From: Desulfurococcales archaeon
GTDB taxonomy: Archaea; Thermoproteota; Thermoprotei_A; Sulfolobales; WAQK01
NCBI GenBank assembly: GCA_027083135.1
Contig: JALWQH010000049.1
Coordinates: forward strand, 1 to 39,017
Reading direction: 5' to 3'
Length of the DNA stretch: 39,017 nt
Positions within the stretch are counted from its first letter, which is position 1; every line of letters begins with the position of its first letter. The translations under genes and the position numbers were made by a program. The notes below the pieces were generated by a model that saw only the letters and a program-made list of their open reading frames with translations, searched no databases and was not told the origin of the DNA. This document shows positions 7,562-14,461 of this stretch, one piece after another.

Positions 7562-8704
7562 CTAGGAGCTTAGCCTGACTGCAAGCGTGGCGGCGAGCAG
7601 GGCTACTACCAGTATTAGTACGAGGATTAGCGGGAAGCGTGGGGAGCTCCTCTCACCTGCTGTACGGCTCAGTGGTGATACTCTTATTGATGTATTTATT
7701 AGTGTACTACTGGTTTTCCGAGCGGTGTTTTCAGTGCTGGTTACTGTATCTTCTCCGCCTGAAGATATTGTTGGCTGGGCAGGCTGGGTAGTTTGAAGAG
7801 TCTTGCTTGATACTCTGCGGGTGCTTGTAGTGGTGGTGGGGGTTCTATAGGTGCTTGTGAGCGGCATGGTTGAACCAATATACATTATTCCGAGTTCATG
7901 GTAGTATGATATCTCGACGATGACCTCATGTATTGGGAACCCTATATTCCTCAAGGCTTCGGCAATATTCTTGGCTATCTGTTCGGCCTTAGCCCTAGCC
8001 TCGGCAGGATCCTCCTTTATCATTTCAAGATAGGTTGAGGTGTTCACCTGGATGTAAGGTGTGTTCAGGGGATCGGAGCTTATACCCGTGTAGGGCACCA
8101 GGTTTAACCCATACTTCCTCAGCTCCTTGTCCAGTAGCCCTATATAGCGGTTTATCTCGGGGTCTAGGCTAAGTAGCAGGGGTCCATATTTAAGCGGATA
8201 AACCTCAACTCTAATACCGTATTTCTCCATGTCCTCCCTATAAGGTGATATAAGTTTGTTCACTTCCTCAATAGCCTTCCCTATGTTTTCCTTAGGGGCA
8301 CCTACGGCTATCAGCTTCTTGGATGGACACATTATGGGGCCTATGCGTGTCTCATCAAGGAAGGTTAGATTAGCAAGCAGGTTATCATAAACAGCTCTAA
8401 GGGTTCTAGATGATCCTTCTTCTCCTGAAGCCATCACACTGCATTCGCTTCTTATGACGGCCGATAAATGCAGAGCAAAGCCAAAATATCTATAGTGTTC
8501 CTTATCCTGAGCTGGATGATAATAATAGACGTACACGGTATAACCCTCGTAGTTCGCCGCGAGCTTAAACAATCTGGCCTCGTAGTCTTCAAAGAAAGGC
8601 TTATCCACGGGCATAACCATGGTGCTAGTAGAACCTAAAGTAATGGGTATTAGAGCAAACAAGACCAACATCAATAAAGCCCATAGAGTTCCCTTAAGCT
8701 TCAT
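7562..8704 (-). CDS. Secreted membrane-anchored protein of unknown function, next to the serine protease
   Basis: I do not recognise the family. The 380-residue protein begins with a signal peptide (MKLKGTLWALLMLVLFALIPITLG). It then has an extracellular domain of about 260 residues with two Cys (SECSV, IMCPSKK) and long charged helices, then a Ser/Thr-rich stalk from about residue 290 (PTTTTSTRR onward), and ends with one membrane helix (LILVLILVVALLAATLAV). This is the same surface-anchor plan as the binding protein in this locus. It starts six bases after the protease stop with GGTGAGAGG as ribosome site, so the two are almost certainly co-transcribed. A role as anchor, chaperone or regulator of the protease is only inferred from position. 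Confidence 0.8.
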   Translation of the reverse strand: MKLKGTLWALLMLVLFALIPITLGSTSTMVMPVDKPFFEDYEARLFKLAANYEGYTVYVYYYHPAQDKEHYRYFGFALHLSAVIRSECSVMASGEEGSSRTLRAVYDNLLANLTFLDETRIGPIMCPSKKLIAVGAPKENIGKAIEEVNKLISPYREDMEKYGIRVEVYPLKYGPLLLSLDPEINRYIGLLDKELRKYGLNLVPYTGISSDPLNTPYIQVNTSTYLEMIKEDPAEARAKAEQIAKNIAEALRNIGFPIHEVIVEISYYHELGIMYIGSTMPLTSTYRTPTTTTSTRRVSSKTLQTTQPAQPTISSGGEDTVTSTENTARKTSSTLINTSIRVSPLSRTAGERSSPRFPLILVLILVVALLAATLAVRLSS

Positions 8705-8710
8705 TGCCTC

Positions 8711-9478
8711 TCACCACGTCTCCAAATATACTCCAAGGTCATTCATAGCATTTATAACGTCAACAGCTCCTCCAGCTATGATTCTTATACCATCATCGGT
8801 TTTTATGTATTCAACAAATGAAATAATGCCTGTTGCTAGCACAGTCCCATCATCCTGGACATATATTACTGGTCCGCCACTATCCCCGCTCCAGGGTCCC
8901 CTTCCAGAGCAATTATACTTGAATGTTGAGTCAGGATTTATCTTGAAAACCTCGCAATTTTGAATAATACCTGAAGTGATGCCTATCATGGTCACATAGG
9001 TATAAAGCTTTGGATGTCTAGCACCAACTACAGGTTTAGTTGCATCATTATACCAGTATACGAATGGATCAACTTCTACACCATATGGAGATGTGGCTAT
9101 CCATGCTGCATCCATATTATTGGAAACTCTCCAATCCTCTCCAATGTAATTATTATTTCCTAGAGTTGGTTGGTATACTTGGGCAGGCCCTACTTGGTTC
9201 TCTATTCTCACACAATGTGCTGCTGTAAGTATTCCGTAGAAATATTTACCGTTTATGTATATATGCGAGGAGAAACCTGTAGTGGCGAGACTATAGTATT
9301 CACCGCTACTGTTCTCCGTAGCTATAGTCATTTGAACACCAGCTATGAGAGGCCTAAACCTATCACTCTGCGATAATGGTAAGACTATGTGATTCTCCCT
9401 TGAGCCTGTAGGTATGGATACAAGGCTAACCAAGCTTATATAAGAAACTAAGAGCGCTATAACCCATGCATTACGCAT
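8711..9478 (-). CDS. Secreted trypsin-like (S1 fold) serine protease
   Basis: 255 residues: N-terminal signal segment (about 1-25, AWVIALLVSYISLVSLVS), then a chymotrypsin-fold domain. The catalytic triad is readable: His88 in LTAAHCV, Asp123 in NNMDAAWIA, Ser200 in GPWSGDSGGPV. Cys175 and Cys190 could form a disulfide; Cys89 next to the catalytic His has no partner where family members usually have one. The long pro-domain typical of bacterial streptogrisin-like enzymes is absent: only about 20 residues separate signal and domain. It is the first gene of a two-gene unit with the stalked protein downstream. It should act outside the cell, feeding the peptide importer. S1-type proteases are uncommon in hyperthermophilic archaea, so transfer is possible. 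Confidence 0.9.
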   Translation of the reverse strand: MRNAWVIALLVSYISLVSLVSIPTGSRENHIVLPLSQSDRFRPLIAGVQMTIATENSSGEYYSLATTGFSSHIYINGKYFYGILTAAHCVRIENQVGPAQVYQPTLGNNNYIGEDWRVSNNMDAAWIATSPYGVEVDPFVYWYNDATKPVVGARHPKLYTYVTMIGITSGIIQNCEVFKINPDSTFKYNCSGRGPWSGDSGGPVIYVQDDGTVLATGIISFVEYIKTDDGIRIIAGGAVDVINAMNDLGVYLETW

Positions 9479-9510
9479 GAGGCCTTCACTATCATAATGA
9501 AGTATTAATT

Positions 9511-9525
9511 CCTCTATATATATCG
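9511..9525 (-). promoter_or_regulatory. TATA box of the protease operon
   Basis: GCGATATATATAGAGG on the minus strand, about 40 bases before ATG 9478. It gives a short leader of roughly 15 bases. Confidence 0.55.
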
Positions 9526-9529
9526 CTAG

Positions 9530-9840
9530 CTGAAAGCAGCTGAAGGCGTTGAGGCGGTTAATGTAGTTAATATTAATTTAAGGCATCTATGGCTTGGAAA
9601 GTTTAAAAGTACTGCAATATTAGTAAAGTGTTAGGCCGCTCTCAGCGGAAAAGATCCTAAGGAACAGCTAGAAATTTAGAAGAATATCTTTGGGAAAAGC
9701 ACCTTCCAGGTAAAAATCTGCAAGTATATTTAAGTTTAAGCTAAGTAAGATCAGCTAGCTTGCCTAGGATGAGAATGGTATGGGTCCTGAAGTTCTCAAT
9801 ACTAACAACATAAGGATTTAGGGATGCGATCATGTGGGTG
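9530..9840. other. AT-rich intergenic region with no gene seen
   Basis: About 310 bases between the protease promoter and tRNA-Cys. It is richer in A/T than its surroundings. I found no open frame with a ribosome site, no tRNA, and no complete set of C/D or H/ACA box motifs. TTTAAG-like elements near 9600 and 9730 could be weak promoters. Confidence 0.4.
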
Positions 9841-9954
9841 TGGAGCCGGGGGCGGGATTCGAACCCGCGGGAAAGCGGGTTTCCGATGGGCGGGTTCCGC
9901 CTATTGGCGGTAGCCACTGCAGCCCGCCGCCTTAGACCGCTCGGCCACCCCGGC
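9841..9954 (-). tRNA. tRNA-Cys (GCA) with 37/38 intron and long variable arm
   Basis: Acceptor GCCGGGG/CCCCGGC, discriminator U and encoded CCA, T-arm GCGGG-TTCGAAT-CCCGC. The anticodon stem GCGGG/CCCGC closes the loop CTGCAGA after removal of a 21-base intron at 9896-9916. Within the precursor, loop bases CTGC can pair with GCGG near the intron end, giving a slightly relaxed bulge-helix-bulge. The U73, the acceptor sequence and the anticodon GCA all fit Cys. The variable region is 21 bases (9869-9889) with a GGAAA-CCCGC-TTTCC hairpin, whereas tRNA-Cys normally has about 5. I could not fit a second intron there, so the arm may be real. Confidence 0.85.
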
Positions 9955-10136
9955 CCCGGTAAATGCTGTTTTCAGAGGCCTATTAACTATTTTCCAAGCT
10001 GATGTTCCCTGGCATTGCTCCAGTGATAAGCGGGGTCTTAGATTGCTTGGGGGCGGAGATGCTTTGTATTTATCAGAGCATTAATAATGGATTTGGAGCT
10101 GAGTATGAGTTGGCTCTCAGGTCATGGTGATGTGGC

Positions 10137-10691
10137 GTGGTGTTTAGTATTGAGGAGCTATCCGTGATTATGGGTAAGGTGAGTAGGAGTGGAATAGAGT
10201 CGGTTATTATAGGTGGAACCGTTGTTCAGCTTGCCCTCAAGTCTAGGAGGCTTGAGGGAGACCTGGATCTCTTCGCTGTTAAGCCTAGCCCCCTGCTTGA
10301 GGAAGAGGTTTACAGGGAGCTGGCTGAGCGTGAGGGATGGTTGCTCTCCTATACTGGTCTAGGTACTCCTAGAATGCTTGCAAGGGTGGGGAGCGTGGAG
10401 ATCCCCGTGGAGTTCTATGAGAATATATATGACTTCTACGTGCCCCTCGAGATCATTGGGAATGCTGGTAGCGTTAAAGTTAGGGGTGTCAGGTTGAGGC
10501 TGATAGGCATTGAGGACTATCTTGTGCTTAAGGCTAGGGCCGGGGGAGACAGGGATCTAGCCAAGCTCAGAGAACTGGCATCCAACCCCAGGCTCAAAAT
10601 TGATTCTAGGAGGCTCAGAGAGACTGCAGGCTTGTTCGAGGAGGAGGGCATCATTATTAGGAGGCTCAGAGAGGCAGGCTTCAAGGTCTAG
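10137..10691 (+). CDS. Nucleotidyltransferase-fold protein
   Basis: 184 residues, resembling minimal nucleotidyltransferase (MNT/AbiEii-like) proteins. It has GGTVVQLAL followed by GDLDLF, which matches the GG...DxD active-site pattern; a later acidic strand (EIPVEFYENI); and a helical C-terminal part. The start is GTG 10137 with GGTGAT five bases upstream; a second GTG follows directly. It overlaps the convergent gene on the other strand by 11 bases. No HEPN or toxin partner is seen beside it, so a toxin-antitoxin role is not supported. Its substrate is unknown. Confidence 0.7.
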   Translation: MVFSIEELSVIMGKVSRSGIESVIIGGTVVQLALKSRRLEGDLDLFAVKPSPLLEEEVYRELAEREGWLLSYTGLGTPRMLARVGSVEIPVEFYENIYDFYVPLEIIGNAGSVKVRGVRLRLIGIEDYLVLKARAGGDRDLAKLRELASNPRLKIDSRRLRETAGLFEEEGIIIRRLREAGFKV

Positions 10692-11139
10692 GAGGCTCCA
10701 CTAGGCTTGGGGAAAGCTTTCTAAGAGCATTAAGCGTCTCCTTCACAAAGGCATCAATATCCTCGGGCCTTACACCCCTCTTGGATGCTATGCTCTTAAC
10801 TATCTTCTCAACTATCCAGTAACGCTTGTATTTTTCATTCAGCGCCCTCCACTTAACCCCTCTGAGAGCTTTGGCTAAATCCTCCCTATAGGGTAGTAGG
10901 CCCTTCACCATCATGACGGCTATTATAGGGTAGCCTACATACCCCCTATACACCGTCCCATTATCTGTGCTGTAAGCTTCCCTTCCATCGCTGCTAACCC
11001 ATACGCTGTACTTTCTAGACCCGTCAGATGAGACAACCTCAGCTCTCCCCCCATCCATCAGCCTGATCCTCCCGTCAGCTATGGAGCCCAGGGCTTCAAG
11101 CACCTTTATGCGTGGAGGCATGCTGAGGGGCTTAGGCAT
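10681..11139 (-). CDS. Conserved-looking hypothetical protein
   Basis: I do not recognise this 152-residue protein. The first half is predicted to be beta-rich (IRLMDGGRAEVVSSDGSRKYSVWV), with one short hydrophobic stretch (GYPIIAVMMVKGLLPY). The second half is basic and helical (WRALNEKYKRYWIVEKIVKSIASKRG). Codon use resembles its neighbours, and the frame is clean with a plausible start; Met7 is an alternative. Its tail overlaps the tail of the nucleotidyltransferase-like gene by 11 bases. No membrane segment or signal peptide is evident. Confidence 0.6.
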   Translation of the reverse strand: MPKPLSMPPRIKVLEALGSIADGRIRLMDGGRAEVVSSDGSRKYSVWVSSDGREAYSTDNGTVYRGYVGYPIIAVMMVKGLLPYREDLAKALRGVKWRALNEKYKRYWIVEKIVKSIASKRGVRPEDIDAFVKETLNALRKLSPSLVEPPRP

Positions 11140-11221
11140 ACTGTATGCACCAAGTAATAATTAGTATGCAGGAAGCCCATAACACTTCCGCATCCAGCGT
11201 TCTTTTCGCCCGAATTACAAC

Positions 11222-11296
11222 TGGCGCCGGGGAGGGGATTCGAACCCCCGACCACCGGGTTAACAGCCCGGCGCTCTACCGCTAAGCTACCCCGGC
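11222..11296 (-). tRNA. tRNA-Asn (GTT)
   Basis: A standard, intron-free cloverleaf: acceptor GCCGGGG/CCCCGGC, D-arm GCTTAGCGGTAGAGC, anticodon stem-loop GCCGGG-CTGTTAA-CCCGGT, T-arm GGGGTTCGAATCCCC, discriminator G and encoded CCA. A 12-base palindrome CTCGGCGCCGAG (11299-11310) lies just upstream of the 5' end, and a possible TATA element (GTTTTAAGG) lies near 11330-11339. Confidence 0.95.
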
Positions 11297-11340
11297 TCCT
11301 CGGCGCCGAGTATGGGGTTTTACAAGTACCCTTAAAACAA

Positions 11341-11925
11341 TTACTTCGGCGGCTCCTGATCCTCCCATAGCTGGAGCATTCGGCGTCTCTTCACCCTGTA
11401 CATAACTCTGTCGAGATACCTGTATACTGTGGCATGCCTTCTACCCTCTATCAGCATCTCAATAGCCTCTCTCGCCGCCTGCGCTTGCTCGTAGTCCCCT
11501 ATAATTGCTACATGAGTATCGCTTACAGATATGTATGTGCCAGTCATCTCCTCGAGGGTTCTCCTAGCCTTCCCTGCCTCCCCTATTATCCTCCCCTTAA
11601 CTCTTGAGAGGTGGTTCGGGGAGTCGCCCACGTATTGCTTTAGATCTATTACTATGAGTATTTGATCCTCCTCAAGTATTCTGAAGGCCCTCTCAGGGCT
11701 GAACCCGTAGCCTATGGCTCTTATGAAGTCCCTGGCCTTCATGAGGTTTATGGGTGGAACTCCAGGGGCTTCAGGCTCTATTATAACCATGCCTGAGGAG
11801 CTGTCAACGGTTATCTTAGTGCGGGTACGCCTCATAAGCTCCTCCTTAACTCTTCCCTTCTCACCTATCAGCACACCTATTCTGCCTAGGGGGACCTTAG
11901 CGTAAAGCCTTGTCACTCCCTGCAA
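11341..11925 (-). CDS. KH-domain RNA-binding protein (archaeal Pno1/Dim2)
   Basis: 194 residues with two KH domains. The first has the GxxG loop IGEKGRVKEEL (about residues 20-30); the second has IGEAGKARRTLEEMTG (about 113-128). This is the archaeal homologue of Pno1/Dim2, which acts in small-subunit rRNA 3'-end maturation together with RIO kinase. The gene directly overlaps the RIO1 gene, as in many archaea. The frame opens at TTG 11925 with GGTGGTGA a few bases upstream. GTG 11916, overlapping the rio1 stop as GTGA, is the alternative; the N-terminal TRLYAKVPLGRIGVLIG fits either. Confidence 0.9.
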   Translation of the reverse strand: MQGVTRLYAKVPLGRIGVLIGEKGRVKEELMRRTRTKITVDSSSGMVIIEPEAPGVPPINLMKARDFIRAIGYGFSPERAFRILEEDQILIVIDLKQYVGDSPNHLSRVKGRIIGEAGKARRTLEEMTGTYISVSDTHVAIIGDYEQAQAAREAIEMLIEGRRHATVYRYLDRVMYRVKRRRMLQLWEDQEPPK

Positions 11926-12704
11926 CTTGTCACCACCCGGTAGGCTTCATCTACGCTTGGAGCACTTATACCTACCTCCCTTGAGAAGAAGCGTATAATA
12001 TTCCTTAGATCCCGTGCCAGGAATTCCTCGGCCATGGGGTGTGAGAGATCAACAGCCTGGGATACATCTATGAGCACCACTTCTCCGTCTCGCAGCATCA
12101 CATTATACTCGCTTAGATCAGCATGTACGAGCCTTGCCTTACAGTATGCTAGGCGAACATATCTTAAAATCTCCTCCAGGATTCTCTCAGCCTCCTCTCC
12201 TCTAGGCGGATTTTCCTTGAGGAGGGGTGCCCGCACACCGTTTTCGCCTATGAACTCCATGACTATTATGGTCTTGTTGAAAGCTATTGGCCTCGGAACC
12301 CTTACGCCTGCCCTGCTCAGCCTTACAAGGTTGCCGTACTCCTTCCTAGCCCAGGCAGCCATTAGGCTCCTAGTATCCCTGGATAAGAGGCCCTGGAATC
12401 TAGGATCACCTTCAATATATTTGCGTATACTTTTCCTAAACTCGGCTGTCACTGTGAGGTATATTTTGACTGCTAGATCCCGTCCCCCTGGATCCTTGGC
12501 CCAGTAGATCCTTGCCTCCTTCCCCGAGCTTACAACACCGTACATGCGTGCTATTATTCTCCTACGCATAAGCTCGTAAAGGGCTGTGAGGGTGAAGGTG
12601 TCGAAGACCTCCTCCACAACCTCGTAGAGATCCTTATCCTTCCTCCTAGGCTCCTCTTTCCTCCTATACTTCTTTAGAAACTTCTCCTCGGGCTCTCCGC
12701 TCAG
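11913..12704 (-). CDS. rio1: RIO1-family serine kinase, apparent CTG start
   Basis: Atypical kinase/ATPase of small-subunit biogenesis. Motifs: nucleotide loop SSGKEARIYWA, lysine in LAVKIYL, hinge VMEFIGENG, catalytic VHADLSEYNVML, metal site LIDVSQAVDLSHP. The first standard start in frame is GTG 12617, but this would remove the conserved N-terminal helix. The frame continues upstream with KDKDLYEVVEEVFD, as in other RIO1 proteins, and contains no ATG, GTG or TTG there. CTG 12704 overlaps the aIF1A stop as CTGA, the same geometry as the ATGA/GTGA overlaps elsewhere, and follows AGGTGGTG by four bases. From CTG the protein has 263 residues, close to characterised archaeal RIO1. Confidence 0.9.
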   Translation of the reverse strand: MSGEPEEKFLKKYRRKEEPRRKDKDLYEVVEEVFDTFTLTALYELMRRRIIARMYGVVSSGKEARIYWAKDPGGRDLAVKIYLTVTAEFRKSIRKYIEGDPRFQGLLSRDTRSLMAAWARKEYGNLVRLSRAGVRVPRPIAFNKTIIVMEFIGENGVRAPLLKENPPRGEEAERILEEILRYVRLAYCKARLVHADLSEYNVMLRDGEVVLIDVSQAVDLSHPMAEEFLARDLRNIIRFFSREVGISAPSVDEAYRVVTSCRE

Positions 12705-13033
12705 AAAGCACCACCTTCCAGAAACTCGGGGGGCAGGTATCCCAGCTCTATCAGCTTCCTAACCTCGTCTCCAAGATACCTGTGAACTATGTCGCCCTTC
12801 CGATCCCCCTGAAACTCCCAGGGAACCATTAGTACAACGTCTCCCTCCCTAATCCACACTCTCTTCTTCATCCTGCCTGGAATCCTACCCATCCTGACCT
12901 TGCCGTCGAGGCATCTGGCCATTATGTGCTCTGCTCCAAGCATCCGTTCAACCACGCATAGTATCTCTCCCTCCCCCGGCAGCACGAGTTCCTTAGGCCT
13001 CTCCTCTCTTCTCCTCTTCTTCTTACGCGCCAT
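12701..13033 (-). CDS. eif1A: Translation initiation factor aIF1A
   Basis: OB-fold initiation factor, 110 residues. It has a basic tail MARKKKRRREERPKEL, then ELVLPGEGEILCVVERMLG and the OB-fold core ARCLDGKVRMGRIPGRMKKRVWIREGDVVLMVPW, ending with the helical GDIVHRYLGDEV. It acts in the ribosomal A site during start selection. I choose ATG 13033 because GGTGGGAGA precedes it and the sequence MARKKK is typical; the frame runs on to 13087 without support. It sits between NMD3 and RIO1, in a cluster of initiation and ribosome-biogenesis genes. Confidence 0.95.
   Translation of the reverse strand: MARKKKRRREERPKELVLPGEGEILCVVERMLGAEHIMARCLDGKVRMGRIPGRMKKRVWIREGDVVLMVPWEFQGDRKGDIVHRYLGDEVRKLIELGYLPPEFLEGGAF
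12709..12716 (-). promoter_or_regulatory. Shine-Dalgarno AGGTGGTG before the apparent CTG start of rio1
   Basis: AGGTGGTG sits inside the last codons of the aIF1A gene, four bases ahead of CTG 12704. The spacing equals that of the dppD site, which supports initiation at the CTG. Confidence 0.6.
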
Positions 13034-13052
13034 TCTCCCACCACTTGTTAGC

Positions 13053-13071
13053 AGGGTTCTCCATGAACCCT
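13053..13071. promoter_or_regulatory. Perfect 7-bp hairpin in the nmd3-aIF1A junction
   Basis: AGGGTTC-TCCAT-GAACCCT forms a 7-bp stem with a 5-base loop in the 40-base gap between the NMD3 stop and the aIF1A start. The end of nmd3 also reads AAATTTAAT on the minus strand, a possible TATA element for aIF1A. The hairpin could lie in the aIF1A leader or act as a processing or termination signal. Confidence 0.4.
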
Positions 13072-13073
13072 CA

Positions 13074-14144
13074 TTAAATTTTCCCAAGAATATGGAGTTC
13101 TCCGCTCCTCATAACTGCTTTCACCTTGTCCCCCGGCTTAAGTGTACCCGCCAGCCTTGCCTTGGAGAGTGGGATGTCAAGCGTCGAGTAGTTATCCATG
13201 TCTAGCAGGTATATGAGATCCCTGGTTATAGCTGTAACCATGAGCACCTTAACCTCTTTCTCACACACTATCTCCAGCCCCCCGGACTCCCAGAACTCTT
13301 CTCCGCTGAGACTTGTTCTTCTCCCTCCAGCCTCCTCTAAGATTATCCTGTTACCTGAAATCCCCTTAATCACGGCGGGCCTATCCTTATAGATCACTAT
13401 GTCTCCCTCCCTTATTCTAGGTATTCTTACAAGTATGGTTGTCTGCACCTTGGCCTTACCTCCCCTTCTCCCCACAACCTTATGTGTTTCAACAACCTTT
13501 GCGGCAAGCCTGCTTCTAAGCTTGGATGCTATGCTTCTAGCAGAGGCTTGGTCAAGTATTTTTAGATCAAGGCCCTCCCTCTTCTCCTCGACTTCACCAA
13601 TAGTATCGTAGAGGTGGCGTGGAAGCCTGCGTAGAAGCCTTGACACCTCCCTCCTCTCATCATCACTGAGCCTGCCGTCCTCTCCGCGTAGCTGTAGGAT
13701 CGCCTCATAGGCCCTACCAGCCTTTCTGAGGCATGAGGGGCAGAGCACGTGTTTTACGCGTAGCGGTATTATGGCCTCATACCTGGCTTCGATCCCCCTG
13801 TGAAACCTTGCTCCAAGAAGCACGCGTGCTACTCCTCTATTTCGATCCTCCATTCCCACCACTATGTTTTCAACCCATATCTCCCTTACCTCGGGATTAG
13901 GCTTAGCCTTGGAGAGGATCTCGGCTTCAACCGCTGCACGCAGTGTTTCCTCAACGCTGCCTTCGGGTGGAAGCCATGCTCCCTGAACTCTTAGGCTACT
14001 GCACCTAGGGCATATTGTAACCTCTATTTCCCCTGGAAGCTTGGCTACCCCCTTCTCCTCAAGATAGCATTCCAGGCATAGGTTCCCTATGAACGGCCTC
14101 CCAGGCTCCTCAGGCCTCCCACATCTAGCGCAGATTTTCCTCAC
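13074..14144 (-). CDS. NMD3-related ribosome export/biogenesis protein
   Basis: Archaeal NMD3, 356 residues. The N-terminal zinc-binding part has CARCGRPEE...NLCLECY and a second pair CPRCSSL, with another at VLCPSCLRKAG. The middle is helical. The C-terminal part is beta-rich (REGDIVIYKDRPAVIKGISG; GTLKPGDKVKAVMRSGELH), resembling the SH3/OB-like domains of NMD3. In eukaryotes it escorts the 60S subunit; in archaea it is thought to bind the large subunit. GTG 14144 overlaps the DUF424 stop as GTGA; GTG 14147 is the next alternative. Confidence 0.88.
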   Translation of the reverse strand: MRKICARCGRPEEPGRPFIGNLCLECYLEEKGVAKLPGEIEVTICPRCSSLRVQGAWLPPEGSVEETLRAAVEAEILSKAKPNPEVREIWVENIVVGMEDRNRGVARVLLGARFHRGIEARYEAIIPLRVKHVLCPSCLRKAGRAYEAILQLRGEDGRLSDDERREVSRLLRRLPRHLYDTIGEVEEKREGLDLKILDQASARSIASKLRSRLAAKVVETHKVVGRRGGKAKVQTTILVRIPRIREGDIVIYKDRPAVIKGISGNRIILEEAGGRRTSLSGEEFWESGGLEIVCEKEVKVLMVTAITRDLIYLLDMDNYSTLDIPLSKARLAGTLKPGDKVKAVMRSGELHILGKI

Positions 14145-14446
14145 CACCGTACACTCACCACCTGTGCGTGAGGCACGCCTGCAATCCTTATAATGGCTTC
14201 AGGATGCACGTATCCCTCCTCCACGGCCTTGGATACAGCATGCTCCCCTACAAGGTTCATTATGGTTGCCTTACCCATATATTCTGCAAGCTCATCCAGG
14301 CTTGCCAGGAAGCCTCCATAAAAGGCTGTGTTAACCTCTAATCTAAGCCTACCCTCCTCTAGACGCCTGCCGAGAAGCTCTGCATCACAGGCGGCGAGTA
14401 TGATGTCGCCGCCCACTCTATGCAGCTTCACATATACTTCCGGCAT
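14141..14446 (-). CDS. DUF424 family protein
   Basis: 101 residues matching the small archaeal DUF424 family: MPEVYVKLHRVGGDIILAACDAELLG, then FYGG and a C-terminal hydrophobic strand IRIAGVPHAQVVSV. The biochemical role is not established. The gene is commonly found between aIF2-beta and NMD3 in archaea, which points to translation. It lies 15 bases after aIF2-beta and overlaps NMD3 by four bases. Confidence 0.85.
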   Translation of the reverse strand: MPEVYVKLHRVGGDIILAACDAELLGRRLEEGRLRLEVNTAFYGGFLASLDELAEYMGKATIMNLVGEHAVSKAVEEGYVHPEAIIRIAGVPHAQVVSVRW

Positions 14447-14461
14447 GCCTAGCCATACACC

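Noticed and set aside
9869-9889. Second intron in the variable loop of tRNA-Cys
   Set aside because: No 15-17-base intron placement gave a four-pair central helix with two three-base bulges, so I did not annotate one.
10137-11139. Toxin-antitoxin pair (nucleotidyltransferase with neighbour)
   Set aside because: The genes are convergent, not an operon, and the neighbour shows no HEPN motif (RxxxxH).
11299-11310. Palindrome CTCGGCGCCGAG as an operator
   Set aside because: It directly abuts the tRNA-Asn 5' end and is GC-rich; a leader hairpin or chance is more likely.
12034-12507. 157-residue plus-strand frame opposite rio1
   Set aside because: Shadow of the kinase gene, which shows all catalytic motifs.
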